A DNA stretch of 64,000 bases. It comes from Stramenopiles sp. TOSAG23-6 (Eukaryota; Sar). The notes under the pieces are model-generated. The model did no database searches, was not told the origin of the DNA, and worked only from the letters and a program-made list of their open reading frames with translations. This document shows, piece after piece, positions 8,934 to 18,134 of this stretch. Both the position numbers and the translations under genes were made by a program. Location of the stretch: assembly GCA_900128565.1 (NCBI GenBank), contig LT635910.1, positions 1 to 64,000 of the forward strand, written 5' to 3'. How positions within the stretch are numbered: position 1 is the stretch's first letter; each line of letters starts with the position of its first letter.

Positions 8934-10406
8934 ATGCGTTTAGTTCATTTTCACAAAATGCGTCCCAATGTATTATCTTTATGCTCTATTATAATTTTAC
9001 TTCTTATATTTAGAGGCAACTGTGAGTCCAATAACCACGAATTAGAGGCAGCAGAAGCTACTACGGAAGCCATGACATTGTTGAACGACGGAGACCTCCA
9101 AGGTGCCTTAGAATTATTTGAAGCTGCTACGATTTTGTTTCCAACAGCCAGTAGTTATAATAACTATGGTGTTACTTTAATGAGACTTTTCATGAAAGCC
9201 AAATCATCTAATGATCCTCTTAATCCAGCTATTTTTTTAGAAAAATCACGGAAAGCTTTTCAAACGGCACTTAGTCTAGATCCTTCTAATAAAAAGGCGA
9301 AACGTAATATCGCAAAACTGATTACTTTAGATCATCCTATACAAAAGTTTCAAATGAAAATTCCAAGAGTTACAATGCAGCAACTTGCTCAAAACATTAC
9401 TCTTTTAACAGGCACGTATCCTTATATTATTACTGACGCGATGAAGTCGTGGACAGCTATTGACTTGTGGAAGGATGAAGATTATCTCGTGAATATTATA
9501 GGAGATGAATGGGTTGATTTTTACGCCAAGAATATGAAACTTGTGGGTGCAAAACCAATATTATATAGGTACACCGATGCTCATAAAAGATTCAAAATTG
9601 ATATGAGGGACGATAAAGGTCATCCAAGATATCTTCAATTTCGATTAAGCAATTCCGGTTGGAAAAAATTGAAACGAGATTTTGGTACATCAACATCGTC
9701 TAGTGGTCGATTTTTACCAGATGTAATGTGGACAGAAGATGATTGGTTGTATCAATGTGTACCTGATCCAGAAGATGTCGATAATTTTTTGAGAGTCAAT
9801 CAATGGAATATGCTTTTAATTGGTGAGATAGGAACAGGAATGTTCCTTCATCATGATCACTTAGCTGCCGCTTCATGGCAAGCGCATATAATTGGTCGAA
9901 AAGAATGGATCATTTGTCCATACAATCAATCACATCTAATTGGAAATACCAAAAAAGGAGGTGAGCATATTATGCCTTTTGATAATGTCGATTATACAAC
10001 ATTTCCTAATTTTTCTCAAGCGTTTTGTGGTAGAGAAATCCTTTCACCAGGAGAAATTCTTTATTATCCTGCCTACTGGTGGCATGCAACACAATGTTTA
10101 GATAGACCTACAATAGGTATTACAGGATTATTAGTGGGAAACGAAGATGAACGGAGTGATATTGGTGGTACGACATCTGTACATGAACGTTTTGCAAGTG
10201 ACATCTTGGCAAAGTGTCAGAATTGTTGGGATGATGACTGTCATGATATAAATTGTCGTAAATGTCCTGATATATCAGAAAAATGGCCTGGGGCAGCACC
10301 ACCCATAAGTAAAAATGTGTGTAATAATATAAAAGATTGTTTAGTTCTTTGGGAAGAACATTATAACACACGAAATGCAACAGAAAATAATAAAAATGAA
10401 TTATAA
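8934..10406 (+). CDS. Secretory JmjC-domain hydroxylase-like protein with TPR-like N-terminus
   Basis: 490 codons, single exon. A signal peptide is apparent (VLSLCSIIILLLIFRGNC), so the protein should enter the ER or Golgi. Residues about 35-130 form TPR-like helices (GDLQGALELFEAATILFPTA, then KAFQTALSLDPSNKKAKRNI). A JmjC/cupin-8 domain follows (about 145-400). The iron-binding triad appears as HHDH (the HxD part) in GTGMFLHHDHLAAASW and a distal His in YYPAYWWHATQ. WQAHIIGRKEWIICP is the typical strand after HxD. This family uses 2-oxoglutarate, O2 and Fe(II). A Cys-rich tail (CQNCWDDDCHDINCRKCP) follows. TPR-JmjC proteins in the secretory pathway hydroxylate amino-acid side chains in known cases; the substrate here is unknown. 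Confidence 0.82.
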   Translation: MRLVHFHKMRPNVLSLCSIIILLLIFRGNCESNNHELEAAEATTEAMTLLNDGDLQGALELFEAATILFPTASSYNNYGVTLMRLFMKAKSSNDPLNPAIFLEKSRKAFQTALSLDPSNKKAKRNIAKLITLDHPIQKFQMKIPRVTMQQLAQNITLLTGTYPYIITDAMKSWTAIDLWKDEDYLVNIIGDEWVDFYAKNMKLVGAKPILYRYTDAHKRFKIDMRDDKGHPRYLQFRLSNSGWKKLKRDFGTSTSSSGRFLPDVMWTEDDWLYQCVPDPEDVDNFLRVNQWNMLLIGEIGTGMFLHHDHLAAASWQAHIIGRKEWIICPYNQSHLIGNTKKGGEHIMPFDNVDYTTFPNFSQAFCGREILSPGEILYYPAYWWHATQCLDRPTIGITGLLVGNEDERSDIGGTTSVHERFASDILAKCQNCWDDDCHDINCRKCPDISEKWPGAAPPISKNVCNNIKDCLVLWEEHYNTRNATENNKNEL

Positions 10407-10957
10407 AACAAGCGAAAATATGTCTGATTCGTTGGCTTCCAAGTATGATCAAATCAAAAACGATGCTTCAGAAAACGCAAACGTTAAAACTTTCAAGAAG
10501 TTCAAGAAGGGGAATCAAGGGGAATCAAGGGAAACTATCCAGGATGGATCAATGTTGAAGAGATTCGAGAAACATTTGATGATCTTGAAAATCTCAAATG
10601 AAATATAAGATATAAACCCTAACCCTAATGAGAAATAAAAGTGAGATGGAATTGCTTATAGAACACATATATAAGTTCAAAAAATAAAAGCATGTGTAGA
10701 ACACATAGATAATTTGATACAAAAAATAAAAGCATGATTACAATTTATAATGTATAAGTTTTATACAATATTTTCTTGAAGTGTTGCTGGTATAAGTTTT
10801 ATATAATGTTCTCTCAAGGTGTTCACCTTGATTCCAAATTTCATTCATTTTATAGATAGGGTTTGTGTGCTCAACAATTTTAAGAAATATGTTCCAAAAA
10901 TCCATTTGAAGCAAAATGTCGAATCTGCAAAAGAGTTCCTCCTCCTCCTCTTTAGTA
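10407..10957. other. Intergenic with a telomere-like motif
   Basis: Holds AAACCCTAACCCTAA at about 10615..10629, two units of the TTAGGG-type repeat, and two copies of a CATGATT/CATGTGTAGAACACAT-like stretch (10660-10740). A short ORF at 10375-10608 overlaps the JmjC end and looks non-coding. A tandem GGGGAATCAA doublet is at 10510-10530. Confidence 0.45.
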
Positions 10958-12451
10958 TTAATTCATTGTAGTATCAAATGGTGCACCTGCTGCTCCATAG
11001 GGTTGAATGTCATTCACAGGGTATCTCCGTTTACCTGATTTTGAGCGTTTTTCTAATCTATCTTTCAACGATTTATAATAATTAAATCTTTGTTTTACAA
11101 TTCCTTGGCGTGCCACAATTTCATGTTTCTTTTCAGTTTTCAAATGAGTATTTATCATTTTTTGTCTTTCTCTTCGAAGTTTTTGAATGGCTTTGAATTT
11201 TTGTGATTTTATATTATTTTTTTTTGAATTTTCTAAAAATGCTATCGTATTTGTTCGAATACCAATGGATGGTATACAAAATTGTTCTTTGGGTGCACAC
11301 TGGGATGCACTGCCAGGGACTTGTTCAAATATAGTACTATTTTTCTGTTTATAACTATTTTCAAAACGTGAAAGATTTCGTGTATTTTGCNCATTATATT
11401 TTGACCCGTTCTTTGGACTAACAATGGAAGAACTATTCCCACATGGCAGCCATGAAAAATCGATTGATTTATCTTGTACCGTTTCATCCAACTTTGCATG
11501 TTTCTCCTTTTCTCTGAAATCCTGAATTTCGTACCAAAGTTTCTTACGTCTAAAAGTATTGAGCATATTTTTTCTGCCAAAAACTTCTTTATTTTTATTT
11601 TCATCAAACAAAGCCTTTTTTTCATTTTTTTCAAGATGATTTTCAAGTTTTTTAAGTTTTTTAAGCTTTTTAAGATTTTTATTACTTGTTTTACCATTCT
11701 GACGTTTTTGTTTTAGTAATGATGACGCAATTGATATTTCATCATCAACGTATACATTTTTCATCATTTTCTTATATCTTCGTAAAGCTGTCAATCCAGC
11801 AGGTTCGTTCAAAATGCCATCTTTACTCATGTTTACATTGCTATAAAGAGGATATAAAATATTGACTAATTCTCCGTATTGCAACATATTATCATTATTT
11901 TCATCGAAATTTTTATACAAAGTTGAGAGTTCCTTGTCATTAAGAATAATTCCAAATCTGTTAAACATTTTTTTGATTTCTTTACCTTCTAAGGCTCCGT
12001 CTCTATTGGAATCATAATTTAGAAATAACTTATTCAAACTTCGATCTGCGACTCGATCACGAAATAAATCTATTTTGCTCTTCGATTGGGTTTGTGCTTT
12101 CGATGACTTTACTTTGCCCCGTATTGTTTTGTCCTTATCTGTAGTTTTGTTGGTATCTGTAGAACGACTATGGAGGCCATTTTTATATCTTTCTAGTGTC
12201 AATTTTTTCGAGTTTATTTTTTCACTATTTTTTATACTAGGATGTCGAATTCTCGGTGTATAGTTGTGATATTCGGGTATTCTATACGTCGCATCATATT
12301 TTGGTTCTACACTATTAGACTTTTTATCGTGCATTGGAAGTGTTGTCAAAAGCTTATTTTTCTGTAATCGACTTTTATGTCTCCGTACATGATCTCGAGA
12401 GTTCTCTTCTCTAACTCTCTGTGACGTCTCACGTCTTGAACGCCGGGACAT
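10958..12451 (-). CDS. EF-hand pair protein with Lys-rich disordered flanks (497 aa)
   Basis: An ATG at 12451 starts a very basic, Ser/Lys/Arg-rich protein. Two adjacent canonical EF-hand loops are visible: DSNRDGALEGKE and DENNDNMLQYGE (about residues 145-195), each with Asp/Asn at positions 1, 3 and 5 and Glu at 12, so calcium binding is expected. The rest is coiled and charged, including a KNLKKLKKLKKLENHLEKNEKK stretch best read as a charged helix. Basic EF-hand proteins of this kind are common among protist cytoskeletal and flagellar proteins, but nothing fixes the role here. One N (11391) leaves one residue unknown. Divergent from the LTO1 gene. Confidence 0.65.
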   Translation of the reverse strand: MSRRSRRETSQRVREENSRDHVRRHKSRLQKNKLLTTLPMHDKKSNSVEPKYDATYRIPEYHNYTPRIRHPSIKNSEKINSKKLTLERYKNGLHSRSTDTNKTTDKDKTIRGKVKSSKAQTQSKSKIDLFRDRVADRSLNKLFLNYDSNRDGALEGKEIKKMFNRFGIILNDKELSTLYKNFDENNDNMLQYGELVNILYPLYSNVNMSKDGILNEPAGLTALRRYKKMMKNVYVDDEISIASSLLKQKRQNGKTSNKNLKKLKKLKKLENHLEKNEKKALFDENKNKEVFGRKNMLNTFRRKKLWYEIQDFREKEKHAKLDETVQDKSIDFSWLPCGNSSSIVSPKNGSKYNXQNTRNLSRFENSYKQKNSTIFEQVPGSASQCAPKEQFCIPSIGIRTNTIAFLENSKKNNIKSQKFKAIQKLRRERQKMINTHLKTEKKHEIVARQGIVKQRFNYYKSLKDRLEKRSKSGKRRYPVNDIQPYGAAGAPFDTTMN

Positions 12452-12846
12452 GTTTCAATAGAAAGCAAATATTCTTTGGAATTAAGTGTTTCGGTGCTTA
12501 CTGCAATGAGTAGCTAGTAACTCCAAATTTGTAGGTGTGTAAATGAAGTAGTAACCAGCATCTTTCAAATAAGAAAGAAAGTAGTAAAAGAAGATATCGT
12601 CTGTAACTACCGTATTTCCGGTTCCGTTATAAATTCAGCGCGTTTTTCGGGTTTTGTTCCAAACTTCCCTCCTCGAAGATTCAACTATAGCTAGTAGAGG
12701 TACTGAGTAGTAAGAAAAGAATATATTGTATACTTGATAAAAAGTATTACAATTTACTCTACATACTTCCATAGTATTGTTATTATCAAATTATTGATTA
12801 AATTTTACATCTTTAAAGTCATATAGTTATATTTGTAGCAAATAGT
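12452..12846. promoter_or_regulatory. Divergent intergenic region
   Basis: Between the EF-hand gene and LTO1, read away from each other; presumed to hold both promoters. No specific element is identified. Confidence 0.35.
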
Positions 12847-13371
12847 ATGTCGTCTGGAGGAAACTTTGGTACTCGCGACAGAGATATTTTTGATGATGTT
12901 CTTTTACTCGAAGAAAAATTTCATCAGGAAGGAGTAGAGTCTGGTACTTTACAGGGGACGGAAATGGGAGATCGTGAAGGCAGGGCTCTTGGTCAGAAGT
13001 ATGGTAATAGTACTGGTTTGGAGGTTGGTTTTTATATTGGTTGTGCTGAATCTTGGGCAGCTTTAGCAAAAAAACACCCTGAAAAGTTTAGTAGACTAAC
13101 ACTGAGAACATTACAATTACTCCGGAAGAGACTCGTCGATTTTCCACTTATAGACCCAGAAAATATTAATATTACTGATCAACTAATGCAACTTAGATCT
13201 AAAGTACGACTTATATCAACAAGGTTGTCATTAAAGTTGACTGGGATCCCTCGTAGAGAGGAAAACAATTCTAGTAAAGAGGAAAACAATTATTCTAGTG
13301 AAAGAATTGACTGGCTTCTTGAAGAAGCTACAATAAGTGCTAATAGAGAAAAGCGAGGAATGTCATTCTAA
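12847..13371 (+). CDS. LTO1: LTO1/Yae1-family protein
   Basis: 174 codons. The diagnostic feature is a run in which glycine recurs every fourth residue for about nine units: GVES, GTLQ, GTEM, GDRE, GRAL, GQKY, GNST, GLEV, G (about residues 36-68). This is the deca-GX3 motif of the Yae1/Lto1 family. In yeast and human cells Lto1 and Yae1 form an adaptor that brings the ABC protein Rli1/ABCE1 to the cytosolic iron-sulfur assembly machinery, which links them to ribosome recycling and biogenesis. The acidic region before the motif (DIFDDVLLLEEKFHQEG) is typical. The region after it is helical, and the C-terminus has two EENNSSKEENNYSS-like segments. It is shorter than Yae1, so LTO1 is preferred. 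Confidence 0.85.
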   Translation: MSSGGNFGTRDRDIFDDVLLLEEKFHQEGVESGTLQGTEMGDREGRALGQKYGNSTGLEVGFYIGCAESWAALAKKHPEKFSRLTLRTLQLLRKRLVDFPLIDPENINITDQLMQLRSKVRLISTRLSLKLTGIPRREENNSSKEENNYSSERIDWLLEEATISANREKRGMSF

Positions 13372-13464
13372 TATTTTTTAACGTTTTTATGTACTATACT
13401 AAAACAAATCAATGATTAATAAATAAATGTTACAGATTTTTGTGCTCTCTTACTGTCCAAATTT

Positions 13465-15508
13465 CTACACTTTTGTTGTAAAATTAGACGGAAATGCGCC
13501 TTTATATCGTTCTAACTGAGTATTTCGTGCATTTTCTGAGAAGAGCTGTAAAATATCAGTCACAGATACATTCAAACCTTCGGAAGCTTTAGTTATATTC
13601 ACTCCGATCCACCATCCCTCGTCTGTGCCAGAGGTAGAAACTATTGCAATTTGATCTCCACGTGAAAAAGACAATTCATCACTGTGAACTGCCTCATATT
13701 CAAATTTGGCTGTTCTCAAATTATAGACAGGATTTTCTGTACAATACCCACTCATAGAAGTATCAGTCAAAGGTTTCATTGGTGATATTGGAGCTGTTTT
13801 CATAGCGCTATCAAACACATCTAACCCACTCATTGAATTCATTAAATCTGGAATATCTGGTGTATTATTAGGGTTAGGGTTAATATCTGGAGTATTTCGT
13901 CTCTTTTTGTTGACCAAACTTTCATTTTGAGTATTTTGAGTATTTTGATTATTTAGAGTATTTTGAGTATGTGGGTGTGGGGGGGAAGATCTATTATTTC
14001 CGTGATGATGTCCATATATTGAGAAAAAATATGTTTACAATTTGAAATTTGTTAGGTATAGAATTATAGATGTAAGACATACAAAAACAAAATTTGATAT
14101 TGAAAAGTACATGATGCCTTTTATGATCTGCGGGAGGCGGTGGGGGTGGTTTCTTTTTATGTTTCACTGGAATAGCAGGACGCGGTAGCACAGGTTTTAA
14201 CAATTGTGATGGGGGTGATGGAGGAAGTGATTTCTTATCATGATTATTATTTATATTTCTTTTGTATTGGTTGATTTGTTGAGGATTTTTTTTGTTTTGG
14301 TTGTTTTGTTGAGAATTTAAGTCACTCAATGAATGTTCTACATTTTTTTTCCCACCAGAGCTTGATGTATAACTACCATTTCTACTGTGTTTTGAATTAC
14401 TTTTTACGTTACTATATGCTGTAGAGGTTTCATGGAATGTTGGCATTTCAGAAGCTTGAATATCTGAAAAATTCTTCATTGTACCATGAGTGGAAATAGA
14501 CTGTATTTGTGGTATGTGCATTGCCTTACAGCTTGATGCCATACTACCAACTGTAAAATATCCATGACGTTGTTCCCATCCACTTGCTCTTGCTATATCG
14601 TGAATGGTTGTGTTATCTAAACTACCTGATTCAACACCAGCAGCTTTTTCGCATTGACCTGGGCCAAATTGAAGTTTGTGTTTATTTTCGTATAAAACGG
14701 AACCAGATAAACGTCTCAATTTTATCATGTGTAATGAATTGGGAGGTACAGTACAAGCACAATGTCTACCAAAACGTTGTCTTCCACTAGAAATATGATT
14801 TCTAATTGACGTGATAGCTTGTAGAGTGTTGCTCAATAATATAGGTGCATTTCTATCAACGGCTCTCATTTCCTCATAAAATCGATCTCGTACTGTTTTA
14901 GTTTTCGTCTTTAATGAGCTTATCTTACTTAATTTTATCTGATAGAGTTCCTTATCAGATGCAGTCTTTAGGTGGGATGGATCGTACTTTGGAGTATTCA
15001 AAAGTTCATATTTTTGAGCTGCCAAGTCGACCATTAGCTGTCTGAAATCTGAAGCACAATTACGAACCTTTGGGGCATGTCTCAACCGTTTACGTACAGG
15101 GCCTAATACAGCATCTTCAAAAAATACTTTAACAGGATCCATAATAGCATGGGAAGCAATCATCTGAGTTTCAATAAATTGTTCTAGATCTGACTGTGAA
15201 TATCGAAGTTGTGTTGAAGGTGCACGATCACCGTCAATAGCATCTTCTCGACAAAATGGTTTCTTCAATAAAGGATATAGTTGCACTAATCGTTCAGTAA
15301 CCTTTGATTCAGCTTGTTCAGCTTCCTGAATTTTAACCCAGTAGTCTTCTAGCGAAGAGTGTAATAATTCAATCTCGCGAACGAATTCTTCGTATCTGTG
15401 TGAGTCTTCCTCAAACTCTACATCCACAGTTTTTTCAGTCACCCCAATCTTTTCACGCAACTTTTGTTTCATAGCGCGACGCCCGTCACTTGTAAACATT
15501 TTAAACAT
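13465..15508 (-). CDS. BAR-domain and SH3-domain protein (endophilin/amphiphysin-like)
   Basis: Exons 14111..15508 (466 codons) and 13465..14013, 648 residues in total. The N-terminal half (about 1-240) has the heptad-rich, charged helices of a BAR domain (EELLHSSLEDYWVKIQEAEQ-type helices, then a helix with VFFEDAVLGPVRKRLRH). BAR dimers bind curved membranes. The middle is disordered and Ser/Asn/Gln-rich and ends in a KKPPPPPPADHK proline tract. The C-terminal SH3 domain has ALYDY-like AKFEYEA, then DELSFSRGD, DEGWWIG and FPSNFT, all typical of proline-motif binding. Together they suggest a membrane-trafficking or endocytic scaffold. The intron falls in the proline/His region and is a family intron. 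A telomere-like TTAGGGTTAGGG lies in the coding sequence (13868-13880). Confidence 0.82.
14014..14110 (-). other. Family intron, non-AG 3' end (97 nt)
   Basis: The donor is GTACTTTTC, the core is TTCTATACCTAACAAATTTC, and the end is a T run, TTCTC, then AATATAT. The exons join CAT with GGA CAT CAT in phase 0. The nearest AG downstream (AATAG) is out of frame. The 3' motif here is TTCTC instead of TTCAC. Confidence 0.7.
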
Positions 15509-15882
15509 TATAAAAGGTTTTTATTCACTGCGAATTAAATAAAGTCTGTGATATTAAATATTGAAAATAGTCGTCTGAAGTCTGAAGAAGAAGAAGGAGT
15601 TTGCGTTGCTCCGCGAAATTTGATTTTGAAAAATCGAAAAGAAAACCCACGAAATAATATTATTACTCTCGGCCTTGGGCCTTAGTAGGTCCTATGGCTA
15701 TATATAGCATTCCACTGGTACTAGTAGTACATTCTCTCCTCCTCCTGTGTCTCCAGAATTTTCATCTAAAGAAAGCATTTGTGATATTCAAATATATTCT
15801 AGCTAGTACTTTAGACTGTGCTCGATCTTGCTTCGATTAGCGATTGATTTTGTACAGTTATTGTTTTGTTTATCCAACTTTC
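15509..15882. promoter_or_regulatory. Divergent intergenic region
   Basis: Between the BAR-SH3 gene and the PC-esterase-like gene; both are read away from it. It contains a tandem GTAGTAC-type stretch and TCCTCCTCCTG. No specific regulator is recognised. Confidence 0.35.
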
Positions 15883-17325
15883 ATGCAGTTGAAATTACTG
15901 TTGATTTTAATCTCGTTTGTTTTTCATCTCAGTCACGCCAAACACTATTGTGGTAAGAGTACAAAGTTAAGCACAGGAACTTGGACGTCGTACCTATCGT
16001 CTGAAACAAATAGAACACGCCAAATATGGAAGCCAAAAGGATGCCATCTGTTTATATATGAGAAGAGAGATCTCGATTCTTGTCTTTTACAATCACAACC
16101 TCTTCAAACAATAAAGGAGAACAAATTCAAGTCACTTGCTTTTTTTGGTGACTCAATACTTCGAAATATTTTCACTGAAGTAGTAAAAATTACCGAACCA
16201 AATTTTAGGTTGGTAACACCTAAATCACATGCTAATCACACTGTATTCCACTTAGATCTCAAAGACACATTACCTTCTCTAGAATTCTTTTGGGTACCGA
16301 GTGTGTTTTCACCTGAAATGTACACAGAAAAATTTACAAAATTTTACCGTACTTTTGTGTCCTACGGTTCTTGGGATATGGGTATTTTTTTCAAGGGAAT
16401 CAACTATTGGCATGAAGAACTCACTAGACAAATGATTCTTGGGAAAGCGCAAAATAATGCGTCGAGTGGTTTTCAAAAAGTTGTATGGATTTCTTTGCCA
16501 CGTTTGCGTCCTGAGAAGTGTGATTGTACACTTTGCTTATGTCAATGCAACTCTTTGGAAAGAGTGCTTCAGTTCCGTAGTGCCGCTAATAATGCTGCAC
16601 AATGTGCTCATGTACCTTTGATAGACTGGTATGAAATGACGAATACTGAAGAAGCTGCAGAAGAAGCTGAAGATTCACTTCATTACTCTGAAAATATTAG
16701 CTGGATGCAAGCTCAAATTCTTTTGAATACAGTTTGTCCAAGACCTGATGGTTCCTTAATGTTACTCTCTGATGAAGGTATACAAAAATGTAATGCAACA
16801 AAATATTTTGAGCTGGAGCATATTAAAGGAATGAATAAAACATCACACCTTCATTGTTTACATGAACCTGATGAAGGCGATGGAGGAATAGAAAAAAATA
16901 GTCAAATTAAAAAAAGTAGACAAAATATAAAATATCGAAGACACTTGCGTCATACTGAAGAAAATGTAAATATTTCAGATCAAAACAAATTTAATACAAC
17001 TCAGCATATTGTGAAATCAGAGTTAACACGTCCTATTTTTCTGATAAATGATAAAATGGTACCAAATAAAAACGAGGTCAAAGAAAAATTCAATGTGACA
17101 TTTGATTCTCAGAAAGGATTTTTGACGCCTCTTACGATGAAAAAAGCAAAGAAACAATGGAACATTTTGTCTCAATTTGGAGGATTCAATAAGCATGTCA
17201 ACGAGAAGCCATTGAAAAAAACAACGGCACATATGCTGGATAATTATACAGAAGAAAACGCAAAGAAAAAAGTGGATACAATGAGTTTGGAAGAACTACT
17301 GTTTTCATACCAAAATCTTTACTAA
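15883..17325 (+). CDS. Secreted PC-esterase/SGNH-like protein
   Basis: I start at the ATG at 15883 because MQLKLLLILISFVFHLSHA is a clean signal peptide; the in-frame TTG at 15844 is not a likely start. 480 codons. The GDS-type motif is FFGDSILRNIFTEVV (residues about 90-105), the nucleophile elbow of the SGNH/GDSL fold found in PC-esterase proteins (such as CAS1 and plant TBL families). An acidic DWYEM lies near 247 and could hold a catalytic acid, but I cannot place the His. Cysteines cluster in CDCTLCLCQC. The tail is Lys-rich, with coil-like repeats. This family acetylates or deacetylates sugars or sialic acids in some cases. The family call is solid; the reaction is unknown. Confidence 0.65.
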   Translation: MQLKLLLILISFVFHLSHAKHYCGKSTKLSTGTWTSYLSSETNRTRQIWKPKGCHLFIYEKRDLDSCLLQSQPLQTIKENKFKSLAFFGDSILRNIFTEVVKITEPNFRLVTPKSHANHTVFHLDLKDTLPSLEFFWVPSVFSPEMYTEKFTKFYRTFVSYGSWDMGIFFKGINYWHEELTRQMILGKAQNNASSGFQKVVWISLPRLRPEKCDCTLCLCQCNSLERVLQFRSAANNAAQCAHVPLIDWYEMTNTEEAAEEAEDSLHYSENISWMQAQILLNTVCPRPDGSLMLLSDEGIQKCNATKYFELEHIKGMNKTSHLHCLHEPDEGDGGIEKNSQIKKSRQNIKYRRHLRHTEENVNISDQNKFNTTQHIVKSELTRPIFLINDKMVPNKNEVKEKFNVTFDSQKGFLTPLTMKKAKKQWNILSQFGGFNKHVNEKPLKKTTAHMLDNYTEENAKKKVDTMSLEELLFSYQNLY

Positions 17326-17346
17326 CTTTGCTAATAAATTTTAATC

Positions 17347-17799
17347 TTATCCTAATCCAGCATTTGCAACTTTTGGAATATCATGATGCTCTGTTAAATC
17401 TGCCAAATACTTGTTGAACTCGCTTATTTTCTCTCTGTGTGTCTTACTCACAAATTTCTTTATTCGTTCCGTTTTTCTTTCTTCCCATTTTTTGTCGAAA
17501 GCTTTTTCAGCGTCGGTACGGTAATCCTCTTCTTCGACTTTATTTGATTCGATTTTAGTTCCTTCAGAGACATTTTTATCATTCATATTGTTGTCGTCTG
17601 TATCTATGATATGAGTTTTATCTTTACTTCCGTCGCTAACTAAACTACGAGGAATCTTCGAATGTCCCTCTCTACCATTACCTCCCTCGCGTTGGCGCTT
17701 CTTCTTTTTCATTTTTTTCTTCGCTTTCTTGTTCTTTTTCAACTTTGGTACACCTTTTAACTTTAAACCTCCAGACATCACATTTGAGTAAGATGACAT
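17347..17799 (-). CDS. FAM32A: FAM32A homologue
   Basis: 150 codons from ATG at 17799. The family layout is present: an N-terminal LKLKGVPKLKKNKK with a long Lys-rich run, an acidic middle, then the conserved RTDAEKAFDKKWEERKTERI and KTHREKISEFNKYLADL, ending in TEHHDIPKVANAGLG, which matches the FAM32A C-terminal signature. In human cells FAM32A binds late (C*/P) spliceosomes and helps exon ligation by acting near the 3' splice site. It is notable that this gene sits in a genome whose introns often lack a 3' AG, though the neighbourhood itself proves nothing. Convergent with the PC-esterase gene, only 21 nt between stops. Confidence 0.9.
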   Translation of the reverse strand: MSSYSNVMSGGLKLKGVPKLKKNKKAKKKMKKKKRQREGGNGREGHSKIPRSLVSDGSKDKTHIIDTDDNNMNDKNVSEGTKIESNKVEEEDYRTDAEKAFDKKWEERKTERIKKFVSKTHREKISEFNKYLADLTEHHDIPKVANAGLG

Positions 17800-18134
17800 G
17801 CTTGCTAATTTAATTAATCATACAAAGTTCATCATGTCTAATTTTAAAAAGGGGAGTTTTCCCGAGTGTGTTTTTTACACGAACGTGTTTTTCGACACGA
17901 CGCGAATGAAAATTCTCAGCCCGAGCCCTAACCCTAGGTATAGTAATAGAGTCCGAGTCATCCGCAGCTCAATTAATTTCCAAATTATGTTGATTTATAA
18001 TCATTTATTTTACATTGAATTTTAATGAAAAAAGAAATTGTAAATTTTATCTTTTATCTTTGTTTTTAAAAACTTCAAAAATAGTAGAAACTTACTATAT
18101 ATCCTTCATTTTGTAGCTACTTTTTCTTCAGGTT
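17800..18134. other. Intergenic with a telomere-like motif
   Basis: CCCTAACCCTAGG at about 17926..17938 is a two-unit telomere-like motif upstream of FAM32A. No gene is supported. Confidence 0.4.

Noticed and set aside
10375-10608. Short plus-strand ORF overlapping the JmjC end
   Set aside because: Overlaps the true gene in another frame, low-complexity end, no recognisable features.
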